59,292 bases of DNA, taken from positions 1 through 59,292 of the forward strand of contig CABMDC010000021.1 of NCBI GenBank assembly GCA_902384795.1. The letters run 5' to 3'. Source of the stretch: Candidatus Gugararchaeum adminiculabundum (GTDB lineage: Archaea; Micrarchaeota; Micrarchaeia; Burarchaeales; Gugararchaeaceae). The notes under the pieces are model-generated. The model worked only from the letters and a program-made list of their open reading frames with translations. It searched no databases and had not been told where the DNA came from. The translations under genes were made by a program, and so were the position numbers. This document shows, in pieces, positions 49,639 through 57,885 of this stretch. Position 1 is the first letter of the stretch, and each line of letters opens with the position of its first letter.

Positions 49639-52236
49639 TTACTTCAGTTCGGCTATGAACTGTGCAGCTGCCTTTGTTGTGTCGTCCGAAGTCTTTCCTG
49701 CGACAACGATAACGTTGCCGTACTTCTTGACAACTACCGGGGTTGCTTCCCAGTCAACAGGTGTATCTCCGGTTGCAATCGCAGCCTTGGAGATCTCGTT
49801 TGCCTTGTCGCCTCCGACTGAAATCAATGTTCCAGTCTTCTCAGCGTTGGCATCGAGGACCACTAGGTCACCGGTCAGCTGGTAAGGAACTGAAGCAGTT
49901 ACGGAGTCAGATTCCTGGCCGTTGCCAGAAACTTTCGCCTTAACGCCTTCCTTGCCGGTTGCCTGGCAGGTTATTCCTGCACCAGTTGCGTCAACAGAGC
50001 AGCTTCCGACTGTCTCGGTAATGGATGTGGCCTTTATGATCACTCCACCCTGCAAAGTTCTTGATTCGCCTTCCTTCAAGGTTACCTGGGTGGCATCAGT
50101 TGCCATGCCCTCCTTGGTCCTCAGGTAGAAGTTTCCAGAGCCAATCTTCTTGGCTGCATCGAAACTCCAACCCGTCGAGTCGATATCATAGACCTTTGTT
50201 CCGCGCTCAGTCATGTACGTGGCGTCAACACCAGTAGGCATCGTTACTGAAAATCCTGCCGGGCCACCTGCTATTGCAGCAGTGTAGTTTATCGCATTGG
50301 ATGTTGAAGACGTGGTGCTTGTGGTGAATTTGTACTTGCTTGATATGTTGTACAAAAGCACGGCAAACTTGTCAACAGCCCTTGTGGTGCTGTTGTATCC
50401 CGCATCTTCAATCGCCCCAACCTCGAATCCACCGGTTATACTGTTATTGTTGACGTAGAGCACTCCTCCGTTTGCAGCGCTCTGGTCATCACCAATTCCA
50501 GCAAACTTTACGGTAACCTGGGTCTTGAGCGCGTTTATGTATGTCGCGCTGGTTGCATTGTACCAGCAGGATGCCCCGCTTGGCTTGTAATACAACGACA
50601 ATATCTTGTTTCCCATATCACCCTTCAGGTTGACATAGAAGGTGTTAACCATAAATCCTTCTATTTCAAACGAGTCCTTGGTCTTTGCGCTCACCTGGAG
50701 CAGTTGCTGTCCAGTCAAATCCTGAGTGTCTGCTGTTTCACAGGACTGTCCACTGGATACTTTCAGGTCAGCTGCGTTGTCCACGGTATAGGTGACAAGG
50801 TTGTAGTCTGCATCCGCCAGGTCAACTCCACCGAATTCAAGCTGGAAAACAACGGGGTCACCAACGATATCCAAGGTGTCTCCCTTCTGCATCTTTGCAG
50901 TGTTGGCGTCGTTTATCAGCAAGATTTCTCTCAAGTGGTCTGTTTGGTTGGCAGCTGCTGTGTAGCCTTTGTCTCTCCAGCCAATGCTCACGTCCCAGTC
51001 GGCGTTCTTGTCGTTGTCAATTGTGTCACCGCTGGTCAGGGTAATCTCCTGGGAGTACAGTGCAATCTCGGCCCACTTTGAATTCAAAGTGTAACCTGGT
51101 TGTGTCGTGTACACCTTTATTTTGAGATTAGTTCCATCCGTTGCTGTCCAGGAATAGGTTGTTCCAGGGTCAACTTTGTCTTCTTTCAGCTTCACTCCGT
51201 TTGCATCGTAGATTTCGATAGCAGCCGGGTGGACATTGGTTGCGCCTTCTGCCAAACCAATATCTGCAAGCCTCACGCTGTAAGCGCCGCTTGAGAGGTT
51301 CTCACCAATGTGAAGAACTCTGTATGCGCCCTCTTTTGCAAGGCTGACTGTTGATCCGGGGTCATAGAGAGTGCCCGTTCCTCCCGTGCTGGCGCCAGTG
51401 TTGACGCTCATGCCGGAGATGATCCAGTCTTCACCAAGGAATTTTACGCTCACACGGTGTCTGTCAGTCCTGTCATTGTTGCTTGCGCACTGGGTGTAGT
51501 CATTGCCTGCACCATTTGCGAGAGCCGTACAGAACGGAATACCGTAGGAGTCCTGGGTGAACTCAGCCCTGTATGCGAGTTTCATGCTCTTGGCAATCAG
51601 GGTGTCAAGTGTCTCGTCGTACTGCACTTGTCCGCGAAGCCATATGGACTGCTCCTCTGTATAGGACTTTCCTGAATAGGTGTCCCTTACTGTCGCACTT
51701 GCAATTGGCGTAAATGCGGTTCCAGAGATCTTGAGCGTGTCCTGTGCTGCCCATGGGCTCACATCAGTCACTGTTGACTGATACTGGTCTTCCGAACCAG
51801 AGTTGATCCTGTTGTTCAACTTCTTGTCGATGTAATCGTTGATCGACGGCTTGAAGTTGTACGCACCAGTTACAACGCCTGGCAGAGTTACGTCAAGCTG
51901 TACTTGCTCGTTGGAAATAGTTGGTGTGCAAGTTACGCTTCCGCCTGTGCTTGTGCCTTCAACTTTCTGGCAGCTTACGCCATCCAGTCCCTTTGCCACT
52001 GCAGTGTAGGTTGACCCGCTCTTGAAAGCAAGGTTACCAATTCTCGCAGCGATGTTTGCCGCAGCAACTCCGTCGCTGGCAGCCGCATTGGCACCCACAA
52101 CTACTTTTACCTGTGGGGCACCTGCATCGTTAGTTATGGGTACATCCTGCCAATAGGCCGCGCCTACGACGGAAGCACCGAGCATAACTGCGCCTGCAGC
52201 CAATGCCGCGATTTTCTTCACGCTTATTTTTTTCAA
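49639..52236 (-). CDS. S-layer protein
   Basis: An 865-residue secreted protein with N-terminal signal MKKISVKKIAALAAGAVMLG ending about residue 26. The mature start VPKVKVVVGANAAASDGVAAAN-like segment (here VKVVVGANAAASD) and the C-terminal NVIVVAGKTSDDTTKAA match methanococcal-type archaeal S-layer proteins, which form the paracrystalline cell wall. The protein is Thr/Ser/Asp-rich with many possible N-glycosylation sequons, low in Lys. It starts at TTG 52236, behind GAGGTGG, with no upstream in-frame ATG in range. A leader of about 150 nt with hairpins and a strong TATA box precede it. Confidence 0.9.
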   Translation of the reverse strand: MKKISVKKIAALAAGAVMLGASVVGAAYWQDVPITNDAGAPQVKVVVGANAAASDGVAAANIAARIGNLAFKSGSTYTAVAKGLDGVSCQKVEGTSTGGSVTCTPTISNEQVQLDVTLPGVVTGAYNFKPSINDYIDKKLNNRINSGSEDQYQSTVTDVSPWAAQDTLKISGTAFTPIASATVRDTYSGKSYTEEQSIWLRGQVQYDETLDTLIAKSMKLAYRAEFTQDSYGIPFCTALANGAGNDYTQCASNNDRTDRHRVSVKFLGEDWIISGMSVNTGASTGGTGTLYDPGSTVSLAKEGAYRVLHIGENLSSGAYSVRLADIGLAEGATNVHPAAIEIYDANGVKLKEDKVDPGTTYSWTATDGTNLKIKVYTTQPGYTLNSKWAEIALYSQEITLTSGDTIDNDKNADWDVSIGWRDKGYTAAANQTDHLREILLINDANTAKMQKGDTLDIVGDPVVFQLEFGGVDLADADYNLVTYTVDNAADLKVSSGQSCETADTQDLTGQQLLQVSAKTKDSFEIEGFMVNTFYVNLKGDMGNKILSLYYKPSGASCWYNATSATYINALKTQVTVKFAGIGDDQSAANGGVLYVNNNSITGGFEVGAIEDAGYNSTTRAVDKFAVLLYNISSKYKFTTSTTSSTSNAINYTAAIAGGPAGFSVTMPTGVDATYMTERGTKVYDIDSTGWSFDAAKKIGSGNFYLRTKEGMATDATQVTLKEGESRTLQGGVIIKATSITETVGSCSVDATGAGITCQATGKEGVKAKVSGNGQESDSVTASVPYQLTGDLVVLDANAEKTGTLISVGGDKANEISKAAIATGDTPVDWEATPVVVKKYGNVIVVAGKTSDDTTKAAAQFIAELK

Positions 52237-52260
52237 TTAAACCACCTCATGGTTTTTACT

Positions 52261-52302
52261 GTCGCCAAAAGTTGGGCATATCTACAATAATTACTTGGCG
52301 AC
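52261..52302 (-). promoter_or_regulatory. Leader hairpin of the S-layer mRNA
   Basis: GTCGCCAA (52261-52268) and TTGGCGAC (52295-52302) pair perfectly, extendable with AGT/ACT after a bulge. The loop is 26 nt. It lies upstream of the GAGGTGG site by about 12 nt, inside the predicted 5' leader. Confidence 0.55.
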
Positions 52303-52356
52303 GATTTTTTTATGCCCATACATGCGCACATACGTGTGCATGCTCCTCCCCGATAT

Positions 52357-52373
52357 GCGAGATATACTCTCGC
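52357..52373 (-). promoter_or_regulatory. Second leader hairpin of the S-layer mRNA
   Basis: GCGAGA and TCTCGC pair around five bases (TATAC on the plus strand), close to the predicted transcript start at about 52386. A stem at the 5' end could protect a long-lived mRNA. Confidence 0.45.
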
Positions 52374-52409
52374 CTATCTAAGGATTCATTAGGGTTAATT
52401 TTGATTTAG

Positions 52410-52417
52410 TATTTAAA
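52410..52417 (-). promoter_or_regulatory. TATA box of the S-layer gene
   Basis: TTTAAATA on the minus strand. It predicts an RNA start near 52386 and a leader of about 150 nt, unlike the leaderless genes elsewhere in the window. Confidence 0.5.
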
Positions 52418-52420
52418 GAT

Positions 52421-52660
52421 TTCGTATCCATACCAAATCTGATTTATAAATCCGAGTTTAATCTACGCTTTTTGGCGAAAGCTTACTTCGTCATGTGGCG
52501 TTTTTTCTCTCGAAAATTTGTCTTTAACCCCATGTATCAGAGTGCAAGAACCTAGGTCCGCACCCTTTCTACTATATAGTATTAGCAAGTCAAGCATATA
52601 AGGATATCCGTCATCTGTCAAACATGACCACAAGAGAGTTTTGCTTTCCGCCCGCAGTTC
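52421..52660. other. Intergenic region, no gene found
   Basis: This stretch between the S-layer promoter and the NFACT-R stop is AT-rich with a second TATA-like palindrome (GATTTATAAATC at 52441-52452) and a dyad TACTATATAGTA at about 52571-52582. I see no ORF, tRNA or clear box C/D motifs. It may hold further upstream promoter elements of the S-layer gene. Confidence 0.4.
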
Positions 52661-52662
52661 AT

Positions 52663-53454
52663 TTACTTTTTCAGCGAGCTATCCCCGGATGGAATAAGCG
52701 CCATCACCTCGTCCACGTGCACGCCCAAAGTTTTGGCAATCATTTTTCCCATCTCGGCCTTTCCTTTGCTCCCTGCAACCAGCTCGACCTTTTTTTCAAA
52801 CTCATGCTTCTTCAGCACCGGTTCGGCATAGGCGATTCCTTCGCGCACTCCGATGGCGATCCCCAGCGGCGTTGTCTTGAACCATTCCCTTTCGCCAATA
52901 ATCCCGAACGCCCCCTTGCCAATGAATCCGCCCTGGGCATGTTTTGTCAATTGATTTTTCTTCACCGCATAAACATCAACCGCAGGAACGCGCGCCTTCC
53001 ATGCCTTGGAATAGCTGGCAGCGAACTGCGCTGTCTCTTTTTTGTCCTGGGCGTTCGCGCCTCCTTCTCCTTCCTTTACCCCGTTCTTCAGCACGGTCGC
53101 GGGCGCGCCCTGGATATCCGCATGGAAGAACAAATCATTCTCCTCCAAATAACGGGAGTAAATCAAGTCATTCTGGCTCGCATCCTTTCCGGCGATCACC
53201 AGAAGCCCACGGGAAGTTTTGAACCAGTGGAATTTCTCATACCATTCAAGCTCCCGTTTCACTTTCATGGTTTTCTTTTCAGCCTTTTCCTTTTTCTCTT
53301 CGGCTCCCTTCTTCTCCAGTTCCCTGAGCTCCTTTTTGCTTTCCTCAACCGCAATCCTCGCGCCCTCGATTTTCCCCTTCATCTTCTTCGCCCGGTCGTA
53401 ATACTCGGCAGCATTGGCATTCACATCTTTTGAAGGGTCAAGAACGATTTTCAT
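52663..53454 (-). CDS. Stand-alone NFACT-R domain protein (C-terminal half of Rqc2/NEMF/RqcH)
   Basis: A 263-residue protein matching the second half of Rqc2/FbpA-type proteins: IVLDPSKDVNANAAEYYDRAKK, a charged coiled coil (about 40-75), then the NFACT-R (DUF814) domain with FHWFKTSRGLLVIAGKDASQN, ENDLFFHADIQGAPATV and AFGIIGEREWFKTTPLG. Full-length versions (about 600-700 aa) bind stalled large ribosomal subunits and recruit Ala-tRNA. The N-terminal NFACT-N and HhH parts are absent here, and no remnant lies in the 41 nt upstream. It may work with a separately encoded half. Confidence 0.87.
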   Translation of the reverse strand: MKIVLDPSKDVNANAAEYYDRAKKMKGKIEGARIAVEESKKELRELEKKGAEEKKEKAEKKTMKVKRELEWYEKFHWFKTSRGLLVIAGKDASQNDLIYSRYLEENDLFFHADIQGAPATVLKNGVKEGEGGANAQDKKETAQFAASYSKAWKARVPAVDVYAVKKNQLTKHAQGGFIGKGAFGIIGEREWFKTTPLGIAIGVREGIAYAEPVLKKHEFEKKVELVAGSKGKAEMGKMIAKTLGVHVDEVMALIPSGDSSLKK

Positions 53455-53495
53455 AAATATCAGAAAAGTTAGCAGCGCGGCTATTTATTATTCTA

Positions 53496-56400
53496 TTATT
53501 TGATCCGTTTTATGTACTTCGGCTCATCCGGTTTTTCCGGCTCCTTTTTCACCAAAAACAAGTAGGCAGCCGCCGCGAGCAGGAATATGCTCACTGATGC
53601 AATGGCCACGAGCTTCAGGTCCATCTCCTGCTTCGGCTTTGGCATCAGGGAATTGGAAAGGGACAACACCCTGTCGCTCAGGCTCAGGGAATCAACCATC
53701 CTCCCGTCATCATAGGCTTTTTGCGCGCGGCCCTGCACCCCCTCCAGGTCGTCAATGGTTTTTTGCCCCCCTGCGTCATCCTTGCCTATTTTATTCTTCA
53801 GTTCGTTCAGCGCCACCTGGGCGACATTAATCGCGCTCGCAGCGCTGTCATTCAGAAGCTTAAGCTCTCCTTCCAGTTCCAGTACCGTCTGATCCAGGCT
53901 TCCCATGCTCTTCAGTTCGCTTGCGATCAGGGCCGAGTTCCCGGCCAAAAATTCCGTCTTGTTGAACTCGCCCTCTATCAGTTTCTGCTTAAGCACTACA
54001 ATCGACTCCTCGGCTCCCTTTAGCGCGGAATTTTTCGCAGCCAGTTTTTTCGCGGAATAGGAATGCGCGTCAATGTTCTTTTCAGTGAATGCGGCCGCCT
54101 TTTGCAGGAAGTCCAGCAGCTCCTTTCCCCTGGCCAGGCTCACCTCCCCGTCCGCCACCCGGTCCGTTATACTATTATACACCAGTTCCGCCTTTCCTCC
54201 TATCGTTTCATCCATTTTGGAAATTTTCCCGGCCGCTTCCTCAATCATCTTGACCGATTCATTGAGCTCCTGCCGGGTGGCGGCCCCCTTCGCATCCTCA
54301 ACCAGCCGCTCAATTTCCGAGAAATCAATTCCCTGCTCTTCGCTTCCTGCAATCAGCTGCAGCTTCAGCCATTCGGTTTTCTGCCTGTTCAGCAGGTTCT
54401 CGACCGAATCAATCCTTTCAAAAACAGAAGCGGATTCAATCCCCTCCAGCCTGCTATCCTCCTCCATTGCCTTGGAAACATAGGCTTTCGCTTTTTCATA
54501 GTCCCCGTCTGCAAAATAGCGTTCGGCCTTATCCAAAAGCTCGCGCGCACTCGTGGCAGCAGGGCCGATTTTCGCATCCGCCTGGCCGATCATCTCCCTC
54601 ACATAATTCATCTGCTCCGCATTGGCAGGGCTGTTAGCCGCAATCAGCCCGTCCCTGATTCCAATCAGCTGCTGCACTGCTTCCGCGCTTCTCTTCTCCC
54701 CTATCAGTATCTCCGCGGAATCGATTTTCCCCTCATAGGAATTTCCCGCCGGCAGGTTCGCTTCCAATGCCTTTGCCTCCTCCAGCAGGACTCTTGCAAA
54801 GCTTTCCATGTCATTCACGTCATAGCTCAGTTCGTACTCCTCGGTCACCCCCCGCAGCAGGACCGGGATTTTGAATCTCACAAAAAGAATGCCGCTGTTT
54901 ACCTCCGGTGCAAACCCTGTGAATTCAGAATTTTTCTTCCTGGCCAAATCAAAGTTCTGGCAGGTCCCGTTGATTGGCACTATAATATTCACCGTAACAT
55001 TCTCCAAATCTATTCCCGCATCATTCTCCACTTCAATATTCATCCGTATGCGCGCCTTCCCGCCCCCCAAATCGCTGGCTTCCAGAAGCTCCTGCCTGAT
55101 TGTGAACGGGTCGAGCGTGACCGCCCTCATCCTAACTTCGCTTTTCCCAATTCCCACCCCGCTCAATTCCACCGCGATTTTCCCGTCGCCAGCCACGGCG
55201 TCCGTTTCCATCCCGTTGTAATAGGCTTCCAGGGAATCAATCCTTCCCGGCCAGGGAATCATCGCCCGGGCGTTTTCCATTTCCCCTGTGCTCGCAATCG
55301 TCACAGCCAATTCAATCTGCATCCTTTCTTCGCCAAGCTCCAGGACATTCTTTTTCACCTGGCCTGAAACAGAAAGCGGGGCCGTTTCAGTCCTGAATTT
55401 CACATAATACTCACTGTTCGCGGAAACGTTCCAGAATCTCAGGGCAATGGAATTCTGCCCCTCCCCGCTGCTGTCAATAATCTCCGCTATCTCCGGGCTC
55501 TTCCCTGCCACGTCGCCCCCGTCCACCCCTAGGGGAACTTTCACTTTTACAACAATCACCGCGCCTCCGGAATACAAATCAAAATCATTTTCCAATTTCA
55601 GCGTGAACGAGGCGTTCACCAGCTTCCCGGTTTCAGGAACACCCTCGTAAATTACCGGAGAATACCGGGAGCCCTGCTTCAGTTCCTTTGCCAAAAGATT
55701 CCCAATTTCCACATCATAGATTTTCGCAGCCTGGTCATAGGTGCTTTCTATCAAATTGAATTTTCCAAGCGCTTTTTCAGGCGCGAATTGTTCATCAACA
55801 ACATACTGCTCATAGGAATTCATTCCGTCCGCAATGCCCCTTATTTTCGCATCCTCGGGATTGGCGCGCAAAAGTTCCCCCATCGCAAGCCTGAGCCTCC
55901 CCCGCTCCTCATCCAAATAGCCGTATCTCTCTTCTGCGGCGGAATACAATTCCCGGGCAACAAGCCCCGCGTCCCTGCGCACCGCCTGCTGGGTGTACGC
56001 ATCATCGGGGTTTGCTTCTGAAATGGCGATTAATTCAACAAGCCTTTCATCCGCCTGCTTCACATCCAGCCCGTCCACGTCTGCTTTGCGTATGGTTCCA
56101 TTCAAATCGCCCAGGGAAATTTTAGTTTCTTCAAACAGATTCGCAAGCACTATCCTATCCTTGCTCACCAGCTCCTCCGCCTCCTTGCTATAGGCAATGG
56201 ATTCCGAGCAGGCGATAATCCTTTTTCCATAGGATTTTTCCAGAGTCGCATAATCCAGCCTTTCAGCAGCCAGGTCAATTTTCTCCCTTGCTTCCTTCAG
56301 CAAATCACTCTCAGCCCCGGTGCCGCTCACCTGGGAGTTTACGATCCCTTTTGCGGCCGCAAGCTTGCTGCCGGCCTGCCTCTCGGCATTGTCAGCCATA

Positions 56401-57680
56401 ATTTCGGCAGCATCCTTCGCATCTTTCAAAAGGGTTTCAGCCCTGTGCGCCCTGTTCACCGAATCATCCAATTCCTTGAGCGCGACCGCGTAATAGTCAT
56501 TCAAATCTTTCCTGTCAGCAATCCTCTTCGCTTCTTTCAACAAATAGGAAGCGCCCGAATCAATCCCATTGTCAGCGACCAGCGCCTCCGCTTCCAGCAC
56601 CTTATCCCTTGGGTTCCCGGCTCCGGCGCTTGAGGAATAGCCCGATTCCCCGGGCGCAAGGAAAGCCGCATACCTCTCATCAATCCGCTCAAGCAGATGG
56701 AATTCCGAATCAGCCTTGGTTTCATTGCGGATTCTTTCGATTTCACTCTGGGTGAAAAAATACGAAGTAGTGTACTCATCTTCCATTTTCTGCAGCGCGC
56801 TGTTCGCCTTTTTCCGTGCCCTTAGCAAATCAAGGTAGAGATTATCCTCGCTCCCGACCGCATTGCCAATCGCATTTTTGAAATCCGCATCAGTGATTGA
56901 ATATTTGTCCGGCTGCTGGAAGTGCAGCTGAATTTTTTCAGTGCTGTTGTATACGCGCGCATAGCGCATCCCAAGCGTTCCATAGGAGTAGAACTGGTTC
57001 ACATCCTCCTTGAATTCCCCAAAAACACGCAGCTCATCAACCAGTTCAGTATAATCTTTTTTCGCCCCCCCGCTGTAGGTGTCATTGTCCGCCCCTGCCT
57101 GTTCCAGCAGTTCCATTTCTTTTGCAAACCCGTTCCGCGCAGCGTTAATCGCCTTGTCGCTTTGTTCCAGCGCAACGGCTGATTTTTCCAACGCCTCTAG
57201 CAATTTAGGCTTGTAAATATAGTTATACGCCGCAGTTGCTCCCGCGCCCCCTCCGGCTACTGCGCCAACCGGTCCACCCAAAATACCCCCTAACAATCCA
57301 CCTGTTCCAGTAATGAATACGGCCCCCACGGTCTCAATATTCAGGCCAACGCCGCCTTTTCCCTTTACATCCTTAACTTTCTGCAAGGCCGTAGCCGCTT
57401 CGCCCAGCTTCCCGATTCCCGGTGCGGTTTCCCCTGACGAAACAAGCTCCTCGGAAACAATTATCGCCTTCACATTATCCGGCTCAATGAGGACCTCGTC
57501 AATCCAAGGTCCGTTCACCTGCGCATCCATCTGCGCTTTGTCCACCACCCAATCCCCGTTCCAGTAGCGCTGGAAATATTCCGGCAGGGCCGGGAGCGAA
57601 GCTGAAGTTTCAGCAGCAAAAATTGTGGAGCAGATTAGGCACACAAAGAAGAACGCTTTTAGCCAAGCATGCTCTCCCAC
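53496..57680 (-). CDS. Giant membrane-anchored extracellular coiled-coil protein, unknown function
   Basis: A 1394-residue protein. An N-terminal signal peptide is at about 1-22. A glycine-rich hydrophobic stretch (GGLLGGILGGPVGAVAGGGAGA) lies at about 118-140. Extended helical heptad-like regions cover about 150-680 and 1000-1340, with many Glu/Lys/Ala. A beta-rich part at about 690-960 has repeated strand-turn patterns (ASFTLKLENDFD, RMNIEVENDAGI) like Ig or DUF11-type modules. A C-terminal membrane helix (VAIASVSIFLLAAAAYLFLV) with a basic tail anchors it. No family name recognised. It is an envelope or cell-contact candidate. The plus-strand ORFs inside it are shadows. Confidence 0.8.
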   Translation of the reverse strand: MGEHAWLKAFFFVCLICSTIFAAETSASLPALPEYFQRYWNGDWVVDKAQMDAQVNGPWIDEVLIEPDNVKAIIVSEELVSSGETAPGIGKLGEAATALQKVKDVKGKGGVGLNIETVGAVFITGTGGLLGGILGGPVGAVAGGGAGATAAYNYIYKPKLLEALEKSAVALEQSDKAINAARNGFAKEMELLEQAGADNDTYSGGAKKDYTELVDELRVFGEFKEDVNQFYSYGTLGMRYARVYNSTEKIQLHFQQPDKYSITDADFKNAIGNAVGSEDNLYLDLLRARKKANSALQKMEDEYTTSYFFTQSEIERIRNETKADSEFHLLERIDERYAAFLAPGESGYSSSAGAGNPRDKVLEAEALVADNGIDSGASYLLKEAKRIADRKDLNDYYAVALKELDDSVNRAHRAETLLKDAKDAAEIMADNAERQAGSKLAAAKGIVNSQVSGTGAESDLLKEAREKIDLAAERLDYATLEKSYGKRIIACSESIAYSKEAEELVSKDRIVLANLFEETKISLGDLNGTIRKADVDGLDVKQADERLVELIAISEANPDDAYTQQAVRRDAGLVARELYSAAEERYGYLDEERGRLRLAMGELLRANPEDAKIRGIADGMNSYEQYVVDEQFAPEKALGKFNLIESTYDQAAKIYDVEIGNLLAKELKQGSRYSPVIYEGVPETGKLVNASFTLKLENDFDLYSGGAVIVVKVKVPLGVDGGDVAGKSPEIAEIIDSSGEGQNSIALRFWNVSANSEYYVKFRTETAPLSVSGQVKKNVLELGEERMQIELAVTIASTGEMENARAMIPWPGRIDSLEAYYNGMETDAVAGDGKIAVELSGVGIGKSEVRMRAVTLDPFTIRQELLEASDLGGGKARIRMNIEVENDAGIDLENVTVNIIVPINGTCQNFDLARKKNSEFTGFAPEVNSGILFVRFKIPVLLRGVTEEYELSYDVNDMESFARVLLEEAKALEANLPAGNSYEGKIDSAEILIGEKRSAEAVQQLIGIRDGLIAANSPANAEQMNYVREMIGQADAKIGPAATSARELLDKAERYFADGDYEKAKAYVSKAMEEDSRLEGIESASVFERIDSVENLLNRQKTEWLKLQLIAGSEEQGIDFSEIERLVEDAKGAATRQELNESVKMIEEAAGKISKMDETIGGKAELVYNSITDRVADGEVSLARGKELLDFLQKAAAFTEKNIDAHSYSAKKLAAKNSALKGAEESIVVLKQKLIEGEFNKTEFLAGNSALIASELKSMGSLDQTVLELEGELKLLNDSAASAINVAQVALNELKNKIGKDDAGGQKTIDDLEGVQGRAQKAYDDGRMVDSLSLSDRVLSLSNSLMPKPKQEMDLKLVAIASVSIFLLAAAAYLFLVKKEPEKPDEPKYIKRIK

Positions 57681-57885
57681 GGTTTTACTTTCTGTAATAA
57701 GTCCTATATATTATATTGCATTCTCGTCGTCACCCCGCAACCTATTTATACTTTGTTGCACATATATCATGTGAAATTGCAGTGCGAGTTTTTAGCATGG
57801 TTTTCATGGAAATTCATTCCATCAATCACATTGTCGCACATTCGATTTCACGCAATTTAAAGCAAACATTTACGGAGGGATTTGA
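57681..57885 (+). promoter_or_regulatory. Thermosome promoter region
   Basis: This gap of about 200 nt separates the divergent giant gene and the thermosome gene. Two TATA-like boxes face the thermosome: CTATTTATAC (57742-57751) and CAATTTAAAG (57853-57862). GGAGGGA at 57874-57880 is a ribosome-binding site for ATG 57886, which fits the upstream box better. Confidence 0.45.

Noticed and set aside
52441-52600. Small RNA gene upstream of the S-layer promoter
   Set aside because: There are TATA-like and dyad sequences but no conserved RNA motif or convincing fold that I can support.
53455-53495. A frameshifted NFACT-N half upstream of the NFACT-R gene
   Set aside because: Only 41 nt separate it from the unrelated giant gene, and no NFACT-N-like sequence is visible on any frame.
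54063-55367. 434-residue plus-strand ORF
   Set aside because: It lies wholly opposite the 1394-residue minus-strand gene, has His/Pro/Phe-rich composition typical of antisense frames and no ribosome-binding site.
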